Part shown: positions 46,301 to 58,457 of the stretch, one piece after another
How positions within the stretch are numbered: the stretch's first letter is position 1
Layout of the letters: the number at the start of each line of letters is the position of its first letter
Origin: Dendrophyllia cribrosa
Taxonomy: Eukaryota > Cnidaria > Anthozoa > Scleractinia > Dendrophylliidae
Direction: 5' to 3'
DNA length: 64,000 nucleotides
Assembly: GCA_024195265.1 (NCBI GenBank)
Contig: JAJLRJ010000010.1
Location: 23,842,181 to 23,906,180 of the forward strand
The notes under the pieces: generated by a model
Seen by the model: the letters and a program-made list of their open reading frames with translations, nothing else
What the model was told of the DNA's origin: nothing
Databases searched by the model: none
Program-made: the position numbers and the translations under genes

Positions 46301-49300
46301 TCTCCAAAGTCCCTCAGCATGACATGCTACTGATCATGGGTGATATGAATGCTAAGGTCGGAGCTGATAATACCGACTGCGATAGAGCTATGGGGAAACA
46401 CGGATGCGGTGTGATGAACGACAACGGAGAACGTCTGATTGGTTTTCGCCTGGAGAATAACTGTGTAATCGGCGGTACCATCTTTCCACACAGAAACATC
46501 CACAAGCTCACATGGAAGTCTCCTGATGGCTCCACTGTCAACCAGATCGACCATATCTTGATCAATGGAAAGTGGCGCAGGTCTCTTCAAGATGTTCGAG
46601 TTTGTCGTGGTGCCGATGTCAACAGTGACCACTACCTAGTTACAGCAACCATTAAGCTGAAACTCAGGAAAGTGACCAAGCAGAACCAGTCCAGAAAACA
46701 TCTAGATGTTGCCAAACTGAAGTGCCCTAACACCACCAAAGAGTTTGCATTGAGAAAAGAAGAGTAAGTTTGCCAAGCAGGCAGGCTTGAACATTAACAC
46801 CTTTAAGACCAAGGTAATGTGCATCAATGCCACTCCCGATGCACCAATTACAGCAGAGGGTGAACAACTTGACTTTGTCGAGGAATTCACCTACCTAGGT
46901 AGTCTCGTCGCCAAGGACAATGCAGCACATAAGGACATTAAGGCAAGACTTGGGAAAGCTCGCGGTGCTTTTGCACGACTCCAGCCTGTCTGGAAATCGA
47001 AGCAATACAGCCTTGGAACGAAGCTGAGACTCTACAACAGTATCGTCAAGCCAGTTCTGCTATATGGCGCCGAGTGCTGGAGAGTGATAAAGAGCGACAT
47101 GAACAAGATCAACGCCTTCCACAACGGATGCCTCAGGAGAATATGTCGCATCTTCTGGCCCAACAAGATCTCAAACAAAGAACTCTATAAGAAGACAAAG
47201 AGCCAGAATGTGATACTTGAGATCAAGCGCCGCCGGATCCGATGGCTCGGGCCTGTCCTCAGAATGGACCTAGATCGTATCCCCAAGATCGCCCTTAGAT
47301 GGACACCACCTGGAAAAAGGAGGCGAGGGCGACCCAAGACAACTTGGAGACGTACTGTGATGGCCGAGCTGAGCGAGATGGGCTTGTCATGGGGCGAGGC
47401 ACAGCATGCAGCAAAGGACCGGTCCAGATGGAAACAGATCATTGACGCCTTATGTCCCGCACGGGATGAAGAGGACTAACTAACTAACTAACCGAAACTG
47501 GAGCATTGTTTTAAGGTTTCCATTCATACAAATATATGTATGTTTCGTCTTTCAAGGCGATACTTAAAATTGGTAACATAAAAAACACCCTAAAAGGTAC
47601 CAGAATCTTGTTTGATGGGTGTGGCTCAAATGAATTTCTAACCCTGAGAAGTACCATTTCTAAAACAACACATCATGTTATATTCGGCTCAATACCCTAA
47701 AAGGTACCGCGACAACTATAACGGTGGTCACTTTAGATTTTGGCACCCTAAGCGGTAACATTATTTTTACATGGGAGTCCCCCTACTCGGGCTTGTTAAG
47801 ACACAGTGTTTCACTAAACCAGCAGTAAGTCTGGGCCGTATTTCCCCTGAAACTCTCTATATAAGCTTTTATAATAAATGATACCTGAAAGGTTGCGGTA
47901 ACGGTTTGAACCAGTCTCCAAATATTTGACCGATAAATCATTAAGCAGTCTGCAATGTACTTTGTTTCGTTAGAAAAGAGCACTCCAACGTCCCTATGAA
48001 ATTCAAATTGTGCGACGATGATGAGTGATTTCAGTTTGTCTTTTCTCTGATAATAAGAAGCTGTGTAGTGGTCTAACAACATTCCATCGAGTTCCTTGTC
48101 ATTTAAGGCTTGAATGATGTCTTCAATTCTGCGGTATACTAAAAGTTAACAAAGAATAGTGTACATTTTATATTTAACATGAGTTACAATTTTGAAGATC
48201 AGGTTGTTGGTTTCAGTCTGCAGCACCTATGATCAGTATTCCTCAACAGGATAGAAACGCATGCATGCATGGTTAGTCGCTGGAGTGTCTCATTAACAGT
48301 TGAACCTCCCGTAAGTGGAGGTGGTCGCCGCTTATGGGAAGTGGTCGGCTTACGAGAGGTGGAACCGCAGAGGGTCTTTAATGAATCACATGAATGCTTC
48401 TGGACGCATCGCTATTGTGCAGTGATTCTTTCTGACGTTGGATGCACTGAAAGCATAACTTTTTCATGTTCGCTTACACACATTCATCCTATTTCATATT
48501 CATACGTATCTAAACAGTGTGTTTGGAGAATAATAAATTATTCACGTTTAAAATTACTTGTATACGTTTAATCCCAACACTATCAAAATGTTACTGTCCT
48601 CGGTTTATGAGTGATTAAATTCTACAAACCCTGTAAATGATGTATCGTACAACGGCAGGTTAAGTATTGAAATACCTTTAGGGTGAGCGTTTTCCTGCAG
48701 TGCATGCTGATACTCTGTTCCATTGCTTAACACCCCAACCTAACAGAAAATTGATATATCACGGTTAAATATTATGTATCTAGAGATACATTTATAACGG
48801 CGAGACCATCATGCTGCGTCGGTGGGGGAGTGAACCACAAAATATGTTATTGACAGAAGTGATTAAGTAACTTTGCCACTGTAATTTGATTCCAAAGCCG
48901 ACGTCTCGAGCGTTATGCCCTCGTCTGGCCTTTCGAAGGAAAAACGCTCGAAAAGTCACGCACGTGGGGAAATCTTAGTTGATACCGTTGTAGCCAAATC
49001 AGCTCCATTAAAAACTATCGCAGACCAATATTTTCCTCATATAAGGAGAGCTTTTTTTACACATCGTAGAGCTCATAACAACGCAGAGGGCAAAACAACT
49101 CGATTAAAAAAGGGTTGAAGTACATGTAGCTCTTTGAATCGCATTGTTAAGAATTATTGCCTAACGGAGTAATCCAGATGTATGTGGAAGTAAATAAACC
49201 AACCGTTTTTCCATGGAGACTGCTTGGTTTTAATTCTAGGGAGGCAGCTGTCAAGGCTGAAGTTATATTAGCTGTGAATATCGCCAGGGTGACGAGGCCT

Positions 49301-52300
49301 AACATGATCCAGATGATGGAGAAAATGCGAGCAACGATCGACTTTGGAGATTTATCGCCGTATCTGGTAATTACATTAACAACACCGATTTATTTAATAA
49401 ATACTTTGAAATGTCTAGACTAACAAGTATTTTGTTTTGATGATGGAATTCCTGTACGAAAAGGGTCGTTGTTGGCATGTGACTGACCTTTCGACGACTT
49501 GAGTAAATAAGCCGCCATATCTTCATAGCAAATACCACCTCGTTCCCAGATCCTTCTCCGCTTTTAAGTGGCGGGGCTGACGTATAAACACCTTCAGGGC
49601 AAAGCTGCCAAAATGCTAAAAAAAGAGTACTTTGTCGCATAAAGCAATATTAATTGTCTACGTTTTGTTTGAATGACGGCTGCAGATTACCAGAAAAAAA
49701 AACCACGGCTGCCAGTCATTGAAAAGAACCTCCGGAAGTGCAATTTCGTCTTATGTCACGTGACAAAATGCTCAAGGATTTTTGTGGCAGCCTAGTCCAG
49801 TGGTTGCTGCGCCTGCCTCGTTATGGTTAAATCGGAGAAAGACCTGGAGACACGTTTAAGTCTAATATTACCAAGTATTGTATTATTGTTACGTTGTTAC
49901 GTTATCATTACGTTACGTTATCATTACGTTGTTGCTGTACCTGTAATTATTCGAAACATTGCCAGGGTCAATATATATATTTCAATTTCAACTCGTCAAT
50001 TGTTACTAGGATTTTTTTCGTAGGTCTACTGATAGTAGAATTTTCCAATTACACCAAATTGTAGAAAAACGCTGTCATAGAAAATACAAAATAGGAAATA
50101 GGAATTCATGATCACGTTAATGATATATTCGTAAAGGTATTCTTTCGCATACATGAATGACCTTTTAACAGATATTTCTGCCAAACATTTTTTTTTGAAA
50201 TAAATGAATTAATCTTTATTTCTGGAATGAATAGTTATTTCCATTTCTTAACAATTTCTGTTCTTTTATTCTCTGTGAATATCATAAAGGTAAAAAATTC
50301 CTATTTGGTAATTTTTATTTTCTGACAACGGTTCTGCAATGAGGTGTATATAGATTTGTTCACTTTTAACGAAAACTTCAAAGCACTCGTATGGGAATAT
50401 CTCGCGATCGGGGATTATGATAAACATGTAACAAAACATTTACCGAAACTAGTTTTTTTATACCCAACTGCTTTAAGTATCGCTATTAAAAATTCTGGAA
50501 TTTGTACCAATTTATCAGAGTGAAGGAATTTGAGCTGCGCCCATAAAATAATATGCTGGTTCCTTTTAGGGGTAGGACCGGGACGAGCCAAATATCTACT
50601 GTACATGATCTTACTATAAGGATCATGATCGGGTAAGAACAAGTAACCTGTTCAATCCATTATGGTTTACATGATCATAAGTTTGAACAAAAAATGTGAA
50701 CACATTACGTGACCGCTTTCCCACCACAGTATATCAACAATTTATACGTAGTTCCAGAAATAAAAATACCTACATTAGAATGGAGTTGTTATGTATTAAT
50801 TTTATTGTACCAAACTGTCATCCAGCTAGAGGCTTATAGATTTAAAAGGTCTTCATACCCTACTGTGGTCATAGAAATGAAAGACCACCAGAATCCATCC
50901 CATGATCCTTTTATGAATGAACGAGGAAACTCTTCAATGTTCCAATACGTGTCCTGTCAAAATTGGGATTGTGAGTGATTCAGCCTCTCGATTAACTTTA
51001 GGATAGTGTAATTTGATGCATTTAAACAGTTTACACGCCGGCCCTTCATTGAAGGATGATCCCCCATAAAAACAAACAAACAGAAAACAACAAAAATAAC
51101 CAACAAAAACAAAAACAAAACGAAACAAAAACGCGAGAACACTCTGACATCAAGGCAAAGCTGACAGTCCTATTTATGTATATGTACTACACCTTTTTAA
51201 TGTTTTTCCCAAGAGCACTATCGTGTAGATGGATGATTTGCTTAAGAGCCGTTGTCAGTAACTATCGAGAATCCGGCGACAGTTGAAAAAATTCGAATTT
51301 TTTTTTATTTGCCCGAAAAGACCCTTTTAGTAAACTATTTTCAAAAATGATATTCGAAAGTTCCAGCGAATTTTTATTTTGGCCAAAAAAAGAAAAGTTC
51401 GAAATCGGCCTAAACGTGTCCGAAGGCCCGATAAAAATTATGCAAATTAGTACATTTTCAAAACGCTCGTAAACAAAAACGAAAACTTGTCTTCCATTCA
51501 TTTTTTCACAACTTGTTAAACATCCTTCGGACTTGCTATCCAACTATATTTCATATCGGTCTAAACTTTTTTCCCCTATATTCACCCGCGTAAAAAATAC
51601 AATATTTGCTATTCCGTTAAAACATTGAATTTAACCATATTTCAGAAGACCATAACATCGGGGTTATACGAATATATAGGTGGTAAAAGGGCTCGTTTGA
51701 AAGGGCACTTCTTCTTGTTTCTCATATAAAAATATTTAGTTTGGCCCGTGAAAATCAAGCGCGCTAGACGAAAATATATGACGTGCACTTTTGGCAGATT
51801 TCGCCAGTTTCTTTGTTGTATTCTTATTGCAAGATCTTGTAAGTCACACAATCTTTTTGCGCAAACTCAACGTTCTTGGTCTCTTCTACTGCTTTTATTC
51901 ATTTAAATAGATAACATTTGACTAAAGACCGAACGATTTTTCTACGTTAAGTTTTTTGGAGTCTGTTTTATGTCAGTTCTAAATAAACAAATCACTTGCA
52001 TGAACAAGAAGCGATCTTCTAGCTGTCGACGATTTAAAAAAATTGTGTTTTGATAACTTGAAATTGTCCTGTCGCCTATATTCTACTTTTAAAAGATATC
52101 ATACTCTCATTACGTTAGAGCAAATAAAGTATGAATTTTGCTAAAAATATGTGAGTTTAAATTAAAAATGATAGGTTACATAAATATTAGAAAGTCGCCG
52201 CAGGAAAGTGGAATTGCGTATTAAATAATTATGTCAACTATGTTATCAAGTTATCCCTTGCAAATGAACAGTGTACGTGGCTATATTGTTGCTTTTATCG

Positions 52301-54294
52301 CCCGGTTTTATAGGTTGTTACTAACATTCACTGGAATTAAATAACAAGGTTTTGCAGTCCACCTGTTAACATACACTTGCCCAGCTATGCTTTGAGATTG
52401 TTGAATGAATAATGCAGTGGACATTCATACTGACAGCCGGCCGGGACTCAACAAAATATAAAGTTAACTACAGTCCGACTATAAAAAATCATTCCCTTTT
52501 CTAGATTACATAAATGTTCTTACTTGTTTGCAGTCCAGATGTTTGAAGCAAATTGTATGTGAAGACATCAGATCATCATCATCAGACCTGACCTCAAAAT
52601 GTCGTGAGATCGGAACTGACCAACACAATGTAAATGTTAGTGTTGCGTGACAAATGAAATGCGATACATTAGCCAGCGGAAAAATATACCGCAGGAAACC
52701 ACTACGTCAATATTTGCGCATCTAATGTAGGTTTTCTATAAAAAAAAATAAACCAATGTAAAAATATGGTCAAAAGAATGAAATAAAACTCCTGGCCACC
52801 ATAATGAAGTTTGGTGTCTATGAAATGATAGAATTTCAGCATGAGATTAATATGTAACCTATGAACAATGAGACCGTGTGAAGATAGTAACATACTTAGT
52901 AAATTTTTACCTCTCGATAATGATTTTCTAGATTTCTGATTGGTCCCACCGCTACCGATCTGAGTCGTTATTGCAGAGACTCTAATTAGTATTAAAGAGA
53001 AACCGAAAACAAATAAAGAATGAAAAAAGGGAGCGCGCGAGGAATTCTCATGAGAGAATTGAGAATGTGGGTGTGGCCTTTTATCTCTTCTCATCGTTTC
53101 CCGCGTGCTCCCTTCTTATTCATTCTTTATTTGTTTTCGGTATTTCGTTAATACTAATAAGAGTCTCTGCAAAGGAGAGAGAGACTGGTGATTTAATTAA
53201 TCGAACGAGCAAAACACGCGGGCACGCGTGATTGTTTGCCTACCTATCACGTACGCTTGCGTGTTTCACTCTCTCGTTTGTTTCTGAGAGAAAATTGACC
53301 TGCACTTTGTACTACCGTGTTTTTAACAAACATAAATGCATTTGCGAAAGGTTTTTTTTTTCGAAATACTTATCCAGCGAGTTATAAACCTTTGACATGA
53401 TTTTAGACTGCCATGTTCCACGCAAAAATGAAGTACACTGATTTCTCTGATATTATTTATATGATTGTTTGAAATTAAGGATAAAGTTGGCCTGCGAAAC
53501 AATAATATAGCAAATTCTGTTCAATATGTATGTTTATTTTTTAGCGGAGCTCTCGCGGGCCGAAGGCCAGCTGCGGAGCCCCATACTCATAGAACCTATG
53601 CCCGTCATTTTTCATGGTCATGGCTAGCGGAATGTTTCTCGGGCGCGAAGTGTGCCCGCCCGCCCGCGTACGCAAACCAAACCGAGGTTTTGTTTTTCGC
53701 GCGGCCACACAGCCGTAAGCTCGGTAAACACTTTAGTTGGATTGCTGTTTTTAGCGAAGAATTAAAGTCGTTATTTCCATGCAGTTTTTCGCGGTTACCT
53801 ACTCAAGACAGGGATACTCAGAAGCCGCGTTAGTGGAAAAAGAAGAGCTTTCAGGGATAAAATCTTGCTTCATACGTTTTTATCAATGCAGGAGCAATGC
53901 GGGAAGATGTTTGTTTTACGAATTTCAGAACCAAAGATTGGATTTCTAAGTAGTCGAAGGACTTAAAGGTAAAAAAAAATACATTTTTCGATAGGGATTT
54001 ATGTTGATACCAATCTGTGATTGACTTTTTCTTTGTGCTCTCTGTAGTTTTGGAGAATTGTTTATAAAACGTGCTTAAATTCAGTTGCATTGATTTCTTG
54101 AATTTCATCGAAGACAGCTTGGCTTCGATGCACTATAAATGGTACGCGTTTTGCTTAACTTAAACTTAAACTTTGCTTTGAATAAAATTTTTCGAAAGAA
54201 GATTGTGTTGTGCAATTTTATGTGTTTGTTCAATCATTACATAGGTTGAAAAGCGATTTTATGTAAACAAAACAAGACTTTGATTTTATAGTAA

Positions 54295-54343
<49 letters not shown>

Positions 54344-56589
54344 TATATAGATAGATAGGCTCAGCCTATCTATATATATATTAATACCATGCATCTTCAC
54401 ACGGTCTCATCGTTCATAGGTTACATATAAATCTGATGTTGATATTCTATTATTTCATAGACATCAAACTTCATTATGGTGGCCAGGAGTTTTATTTCAT
54501 TCTTTTGACCATATTTTTACATTAGTTTAACTTTTTTTTATAGAAAACCTACGTTAAATGCGCAAATATTGACGTAGTGGTTTCCGGCAGTATTTTTTCC
54601 CGCTGGCTAATGTATCCGCATTTCATTTGTCACGCAACATAACATTTACATTGTGTTGGTTTGTTCCGATCTCACGACATTTTGAGGTCAGGTTTGCTTT
54701 GCAAATGATCTGATGTCTTCACATACAATTTGCTTCAAACATCTGGACTGCAAACAAGTAAGAACATTTATGTAATCTAGAAAAGGGAATGATTTGTTAT
54801 AGTGGGGCTGTTAAGTTTATATTTTATTGAGTCCCGGCCGCCTGTCAGTATGAATGTCCACTGCATTATTTATTCAACAATCTCAAAGCAAAGCTTGGCA
54901 AGTGTATGTTAACAGGTAGACTGCAAAACCTTGCTATTTAATTCCAGTGAATGTTAGTAACGACCTATAAAACCGGGCGATAAAAGCAACAATATAGCCA
55001 CGTACACGGTTCATTTGCAAGGAATAACTTGATAACATAATTGACAAAATTATTTAGTACGCAATTCCACTTTCCTGCGGCGACTTTCTAATATTTATGT
55101 AACCTATCATTTTTAATTTAAACTCACATATTTTTAGCAAAATTCATACTTTATTTGCTCTAACGTAATGAGAGTATGATAGCTTTTAAAAGTAGAATAT
55201 AGGCGACATGACAATTTCAAGTTATCAAAACACTAAATCGTCGACAGCTAGAAGATCGCTTCTTGTTCATGCAAGTGATTTGTTTATTTAGAACTGACAT
55301 AAAACAGACTCCAAAAAAACTTAACGTAGAAGAATCGTTTGATCTTTAGTCAAATGTTATCTATCTAAATGAATAAAAGCAGTAGAAGAGACCAAGAATG
55401 TTGAGTTTGCGCAAAAAGATTGTGTGACTTGCAAGATCTTGCAATAAGAATACAACAAAGAAACTGGCGAAATCTGCCAAAAGTGCACGTCATATATTTT
55501 CGTCTAGCGCGCTTGATTTTCACGGGCCAAACTAAATATTTTTATATGAGAATCAAGAAGAAATGCCCTTTCAAACGAGTATTTTTACCACCTATATATT
55601 CGTATAACCCCGATGTTATGGTCTTCTGAAATATGGTAAAATTCAGTGTTTTAACGGAATAGCAAATATTGTATTTTTTACGCGGGTGAATATAAGAAAA
55701 AATAGTTTAGACCGACATGAAATATAGTTGGATAGCAAGTCTGAAGGATGTTTAACAAGTTGTGAAAAAATGAATGGAAAACAAGTTTTCGTTTTTGTTT
55801 ACGAGCGTTTTGAAAATGTACTAATTTGCATAATTTTTATCTGGCCTTCGGCCACGTTTTGGCCGATTTCGAACTTTCCTATTTTTGGCCAAAATAAAAA
55901 TTCGCTGGAACTTTTGAATATCATTTTTGAAAATAGTTTACTAAAAGGGTCTTTTCGGGCAAATAAAAAAAAAATTCGAATTTTTTCAACTGTCGCCGGA
56001 TTCTCGATAGTTATACTGACAACGGCTCTTAAGCATTACTTACCAGAGCCCACATGATAATACCAGCAATGGCTGTAAGGACTAAAGTAACAGCGAACAA
56101 TGGCCATGCCTTTAGAACGGAGCCCATGACGACTCTAAGTGCGCTAGTGTCATCCTCGATAGTAATATATTCGGTTCCGGGATAATCATCAAGTTTAAAG
56201 AAGGGAAATTCGCTATATTTACGATTGCCCGAATTCTCGAATATTGGAAGGGCAATGTCAACTTTGTTCTGCCGCAAGAGCTCGATCATTCCAAATTCCC
56301 CTTCAGATTTCCTAGTAATCAATTGATACTGTATTTCATGATAATATCCGCACTCCACCAAAATATACCGTAATGCAGCGTCACGGATCATTCCTTGGAT
56401 ATCGTTATCGTAAGATTCATTTGTAGCTGATGTTACATATGGCGGCTTCTCAATCCAGCCAAACACCAGAGGAATATTCGTCAGTTCTTGTTCCGACGAA
56501 TTGCTTTCAGCTACAGTGGGCTTGTAGTATATGGCAGTAATCACAAGCCCAACGACGAATGGTGTGAACACTTGCAACCTTTTCCACAT
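43332..56589 (-). CDS. ionotropic glutamate receptor with a potassium-channel selectivity filter
   Basis: Minus-strand gene of seven coding exons: 56589..56044, 50953..50859, 49363..49204, 48739..48676, 48138..47885, 44842..44677, 43459..43332; 470 residues. All junctions are GT/AG and all phases agree. Residues: signal peptide 1-28; binding lobe S1 about 40-157 (WIEKPPY, GMIRDAALRYI, VDIALPIF, FKLDDYPGTEYI); M1 158-182; pore loop 191-218 (FPRSFIKGSWDGFWWSFISM then TTVGYGDKSP); M3 about 226-254 with FTANITSALTA, the counterpart of the iGluR SYTANLAAF; S2 about 260-390 (LHGKTVGVLSNGTEYQHA; DGMLLDHYTASYY, with Asp311 at the usual acidic ligand contact); M4 about 396-414 (FLYISLGILGGLLLCGTLW); short charged tail 430-470. 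It lacks the large amino-terminal domain, like bacterial GluR0, but has M4 as animal receptors do. It probably forms ligand-gated K+-selective channels in the plasma membrane. Ligand unknown. A TTTCAG acceptor just before the ATG points to a further 5' non-coding exon. Confidence 0.85.
43653..43793 (+). repeat. Penelope-like terminal remnant (copy 2)
   Basis: Same as 30405-30545. Confidence 0.5.
43883..44590. mobile_element. 708-bp MITE, CACGGTGGGC ends (copy 2)
   Basis: Same as 30635-31342, flanked by TATA. Confidence 0.8.
45595..47488 (+). pseudogene. RTE-like LINE with the RT core deleted (copy 2)
   Basis: Same as 32347-34240, with the TAACCGAAACTGG duplication at 45582-45594 and 47489-47501. 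Antisense to the receptor, between its exons 5 and 6. Confidence 0.8.
48813..48983 (-). repeat. Penelope-like terminal remnant (copy 2)
   Basis: Same as 35565-35735. Confidence 0.45.
51239..52885 (+). repeat. left arm of a 1.65-kb inverted repeat
   Basis: Reverse complement of 54393..56035, roughly 90-95% identical by eye. Both arms lie in the first coding intron of the receptor gene. The same sequence is present in the first assembled copy at 37991-39637. Confidence 0.8.
52973..53170. mobile_element. 198-bp foldback MITE (copy 2)
   Basis: Same as 39725-39922; lies in the loop of the large inverted repeat. Confidence 0.7.
53542..54290 (+). repeat. 1-kb interspersed repeat, shorter copy
   Basis: Same family as 21569-23672. 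The hairpin end (gcggagctctcgcgggcc) is at the left; the right end reads 'acataaaatcgctttt' and 'caagtcttgttttg' in inverse, with divergence at the last bases before an AT microsatellite. Confidence 0.7.
54296..54385. repeat. (AT)n microsatellite and palindrome at the inverted-repeat junction
   Basis: About 40 bp of TA repeat followed by a near-perfect palindrome centred on 'ataggctcagcctat' (about 54355-54370) with arms of 'tatatatagatag' type. It lies immediately before the right arm of the large inverted repeat. Confidence 0.8.
54393..56035 (-). repeat. right arm of the 1.65-kb inverted repeat
   Basis: Inverse of 51239-52885. It ends at 'ggctcttaagca', only nine bases from the end of receptor exon 1 (donor GT at 56043-56042), so the duplication break is almost at the splice site. 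Open stretches shared by both arms (for example 55420-55629) reflect the duplication, not a protein. Confidence 0.8.
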
Positions 56590-56754
56590 TGCAGAGTTCT
56601 GAAAATAGCAATCAATTAATCAATCAATCCACCAAGCAAAAAATCCACTAATCTAGCCTCTAATGGGTTTTACAAGTGTTGACATTGAGGAGGGTGAAAT
56701 ACGGCGGAGAACCTGGGGAAAAAAACCTTCGAGCAAGCTTAAAGAACATCAGAC

Positions 56755-56975
56755 TGAAACCAAAACATGGCATATGTATCAACTGAGTTAATAAGGAAAA
56801 TTGACGACCGTAAAGAGAGTTGAAAATAAAAAAAAAATGACGTTTCGAGAGACGTTTCGTTTCGTCAGAGCGAAGGGCTAGCGCTTGAAACGTCAACTTT
56901 TTAAATCGCTTTAGTTGGCCAATTCATCTTATCAACTAAGTTTTCATACTTCACGCCCCCACCGACACAGCACCC
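56755..56975 (+). repeat. Penelope-like terminal remnant upstream of the receptor
   Basis: 'cagagcgaagggctagcgct' followed by 'tgaaacgtcaac', then 'cttatcaactaagttttcat' and 'cccccaccgacacagcaccc': the motif set of Penelope-like terminal regions, including GAAAC of the hammerhead-like core and a nearby inverted 'acgtttcgagagacgtttcg'. Confidence 0.5.
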
Positions 56976-58101
56976 CTTTATCACCTTGTCAAGTTTTTTT
57001 AGGCAAATTCAAAAGAATCCGTGATATTAATTAAGTAATGCTTTACATAAGAGCTGTAGTAAACTTCATTGTTCTGCGGCAATGGCTCTTTCCCACATAG
57101 AATATCTTTGATGTTAAGAATAGAGGAGGGGCTGATCGGTTCATATTTTTATTTCATTATAAAAATACAGAAAATCCATTTGCGTCAAATATATTTTAGA
57201 AAATGTTCGTGCTTAACCAATCAGAATAGCAGAAGACAATAGCTACTAATTTTGCTTTAAATTTTTGATGAAGTTCCCCAAATACAATATCTTTTAAAAA
57301 TTGCATGTTGTGCGATTTGGTCTTAAAATACTTGAAACCTTAAAAAATTTAGACTTTATGCTCCTTGAACCTTAACTTTTAAGCGGTTTTTGAGTCTAGA
57401 CCAATGACATCACTAGTTGTAACAATGAAAATAGTTGACATTCCATCGTGCATTGCCGTTCAGCACTATCCTTCTTATGCGGATCATTACTTAACTTTCC
57501 ACTCGTATGTTATGTGCATTTCTTACCCGGAATTTCATTTCATACCCGGAATTTCATAACAGTCGGTGGTGTTTACGTATTCCGGGGACTCGTAGCGGCA
57601 ATAATGCAAAGAGGATACATAGCGAATGTGGATGAAAATAGTTGTTCGCTGTGACAGGCAACATTCTAGTTCATTGATTTACGTTGCTCTAAACATTATC
57701 CACCATTGTAAATGGTTTGAACCCAGGAGTATCAGTAGTCTGTCGAGTGTGATAGTCCGGGTGAGTGTAGTTCTGAAAAGAACTATTGTTGTTGACATTG
57801 ACTGACTTTTGACAACCTGAGCGGAAGTCATCTTAAGGGTCATGCAAATTGTTAATCGTCAGTTGATGGTATATTCATGTACGTCTGGATATTGCTGTCA
57901 TTGGTCAGTTTAGCCATGATGTTATTGTCTATAGAGACTAAAGTCAGTGACTGATGCGTTTCGATCGGTGTATTGTTAGTGTAATTCCTGTCGTTCGTTG
58001 TATTGTTAGTCCCAGTCAATTCTGTGATTCGTGTACGTGTAAATGGTATTTAGCAATGTGATTGTTGACATCACCATCTTTTGTCGCTCGTTTGTGTCCA
58101 G
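56976..58101. other. non-coding, upstream of the receptor gene
   Basis: No gene recognised. A non-coding first exon and promoter of the minus-strand receptor may lie here but I cannot place them. Confidence 0.3.
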
Positions 58102-58457
58102 TCAGTCATATATGTTCAGATTTCTGCCAATCTCACTGATGTAAGAGACCTGGCAATCGCAGCATTTGATCTTGTATACTGCTCCTTGTCTATCGTTAGG
58201 TTCGTCCTTGTCTTTATCGTTTGTTAGAAGTTGTCGTAAAGTAGTAATCGGTTTGTGAGCGACACGGATGTTGTAAGGTCTGATCCGTGCAATAGTCTCA
58301 GAAGTGCCCTTGATGTAGGGTATTGTCACTGTGGTAACAGGTTTTTCGTTGTTGGGTTAGGTTCGTTGTTTTTTGTAAACGTTGCGTTTAACAAAGTCTG
58401 GGTTGTAGCTTCTCTTACTGAAAACGTCGTCAAGGTACTTGGTTTCGTCGATTAAGA
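58102..58457 (-). pseudogene. Penelope-like element, C-terminal GIY-YIG fragment
   Basis: Minus strand: DETKYLDDVFSKRSYNPDFV and KRNVYKKQRT, a stop, then VTIPYIKGTSETIARIRPYN, IRVAHKPITTLRQLL and VYKIKCCDCQVSYISEIGRN, the linker and start of the GIY-YIG nuclease of Penelope-like elements (relatives have Y-I-G-E-T-G-R; here ISEIGR). Truncated after about residue 120 by a stop. Dead. It is a different lineage from the fragment at 20161-20886. Confidence 0.75.

Larger units (their letters stand above)
41517..54247 (+). repeat. 12.7-kb duplicated block, copy 2
   Basis: Counterpart of 28269..41000. It starts 16 bases after the gap and continues past the point where copy 1 stops. See the finding on contig overlap. 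Confidence 0.9.

Noticed and set aside
28269..54247. Recent tandem gene duplication of the receptor
   Set aside because: Near-complete identity, a placeholder gap at the junction and contig-edge placement of both copies favour an unmerged overlap; kept as a possibility only.
55420..56057. Two open frames (69 and 109 codons) also present at 38014-38603 and 51262-51851
   Set aside because: They are the two arms of an inverted duplication; similarity follows the DNA copy, there is no recognised domain, and they lie inside an intron.
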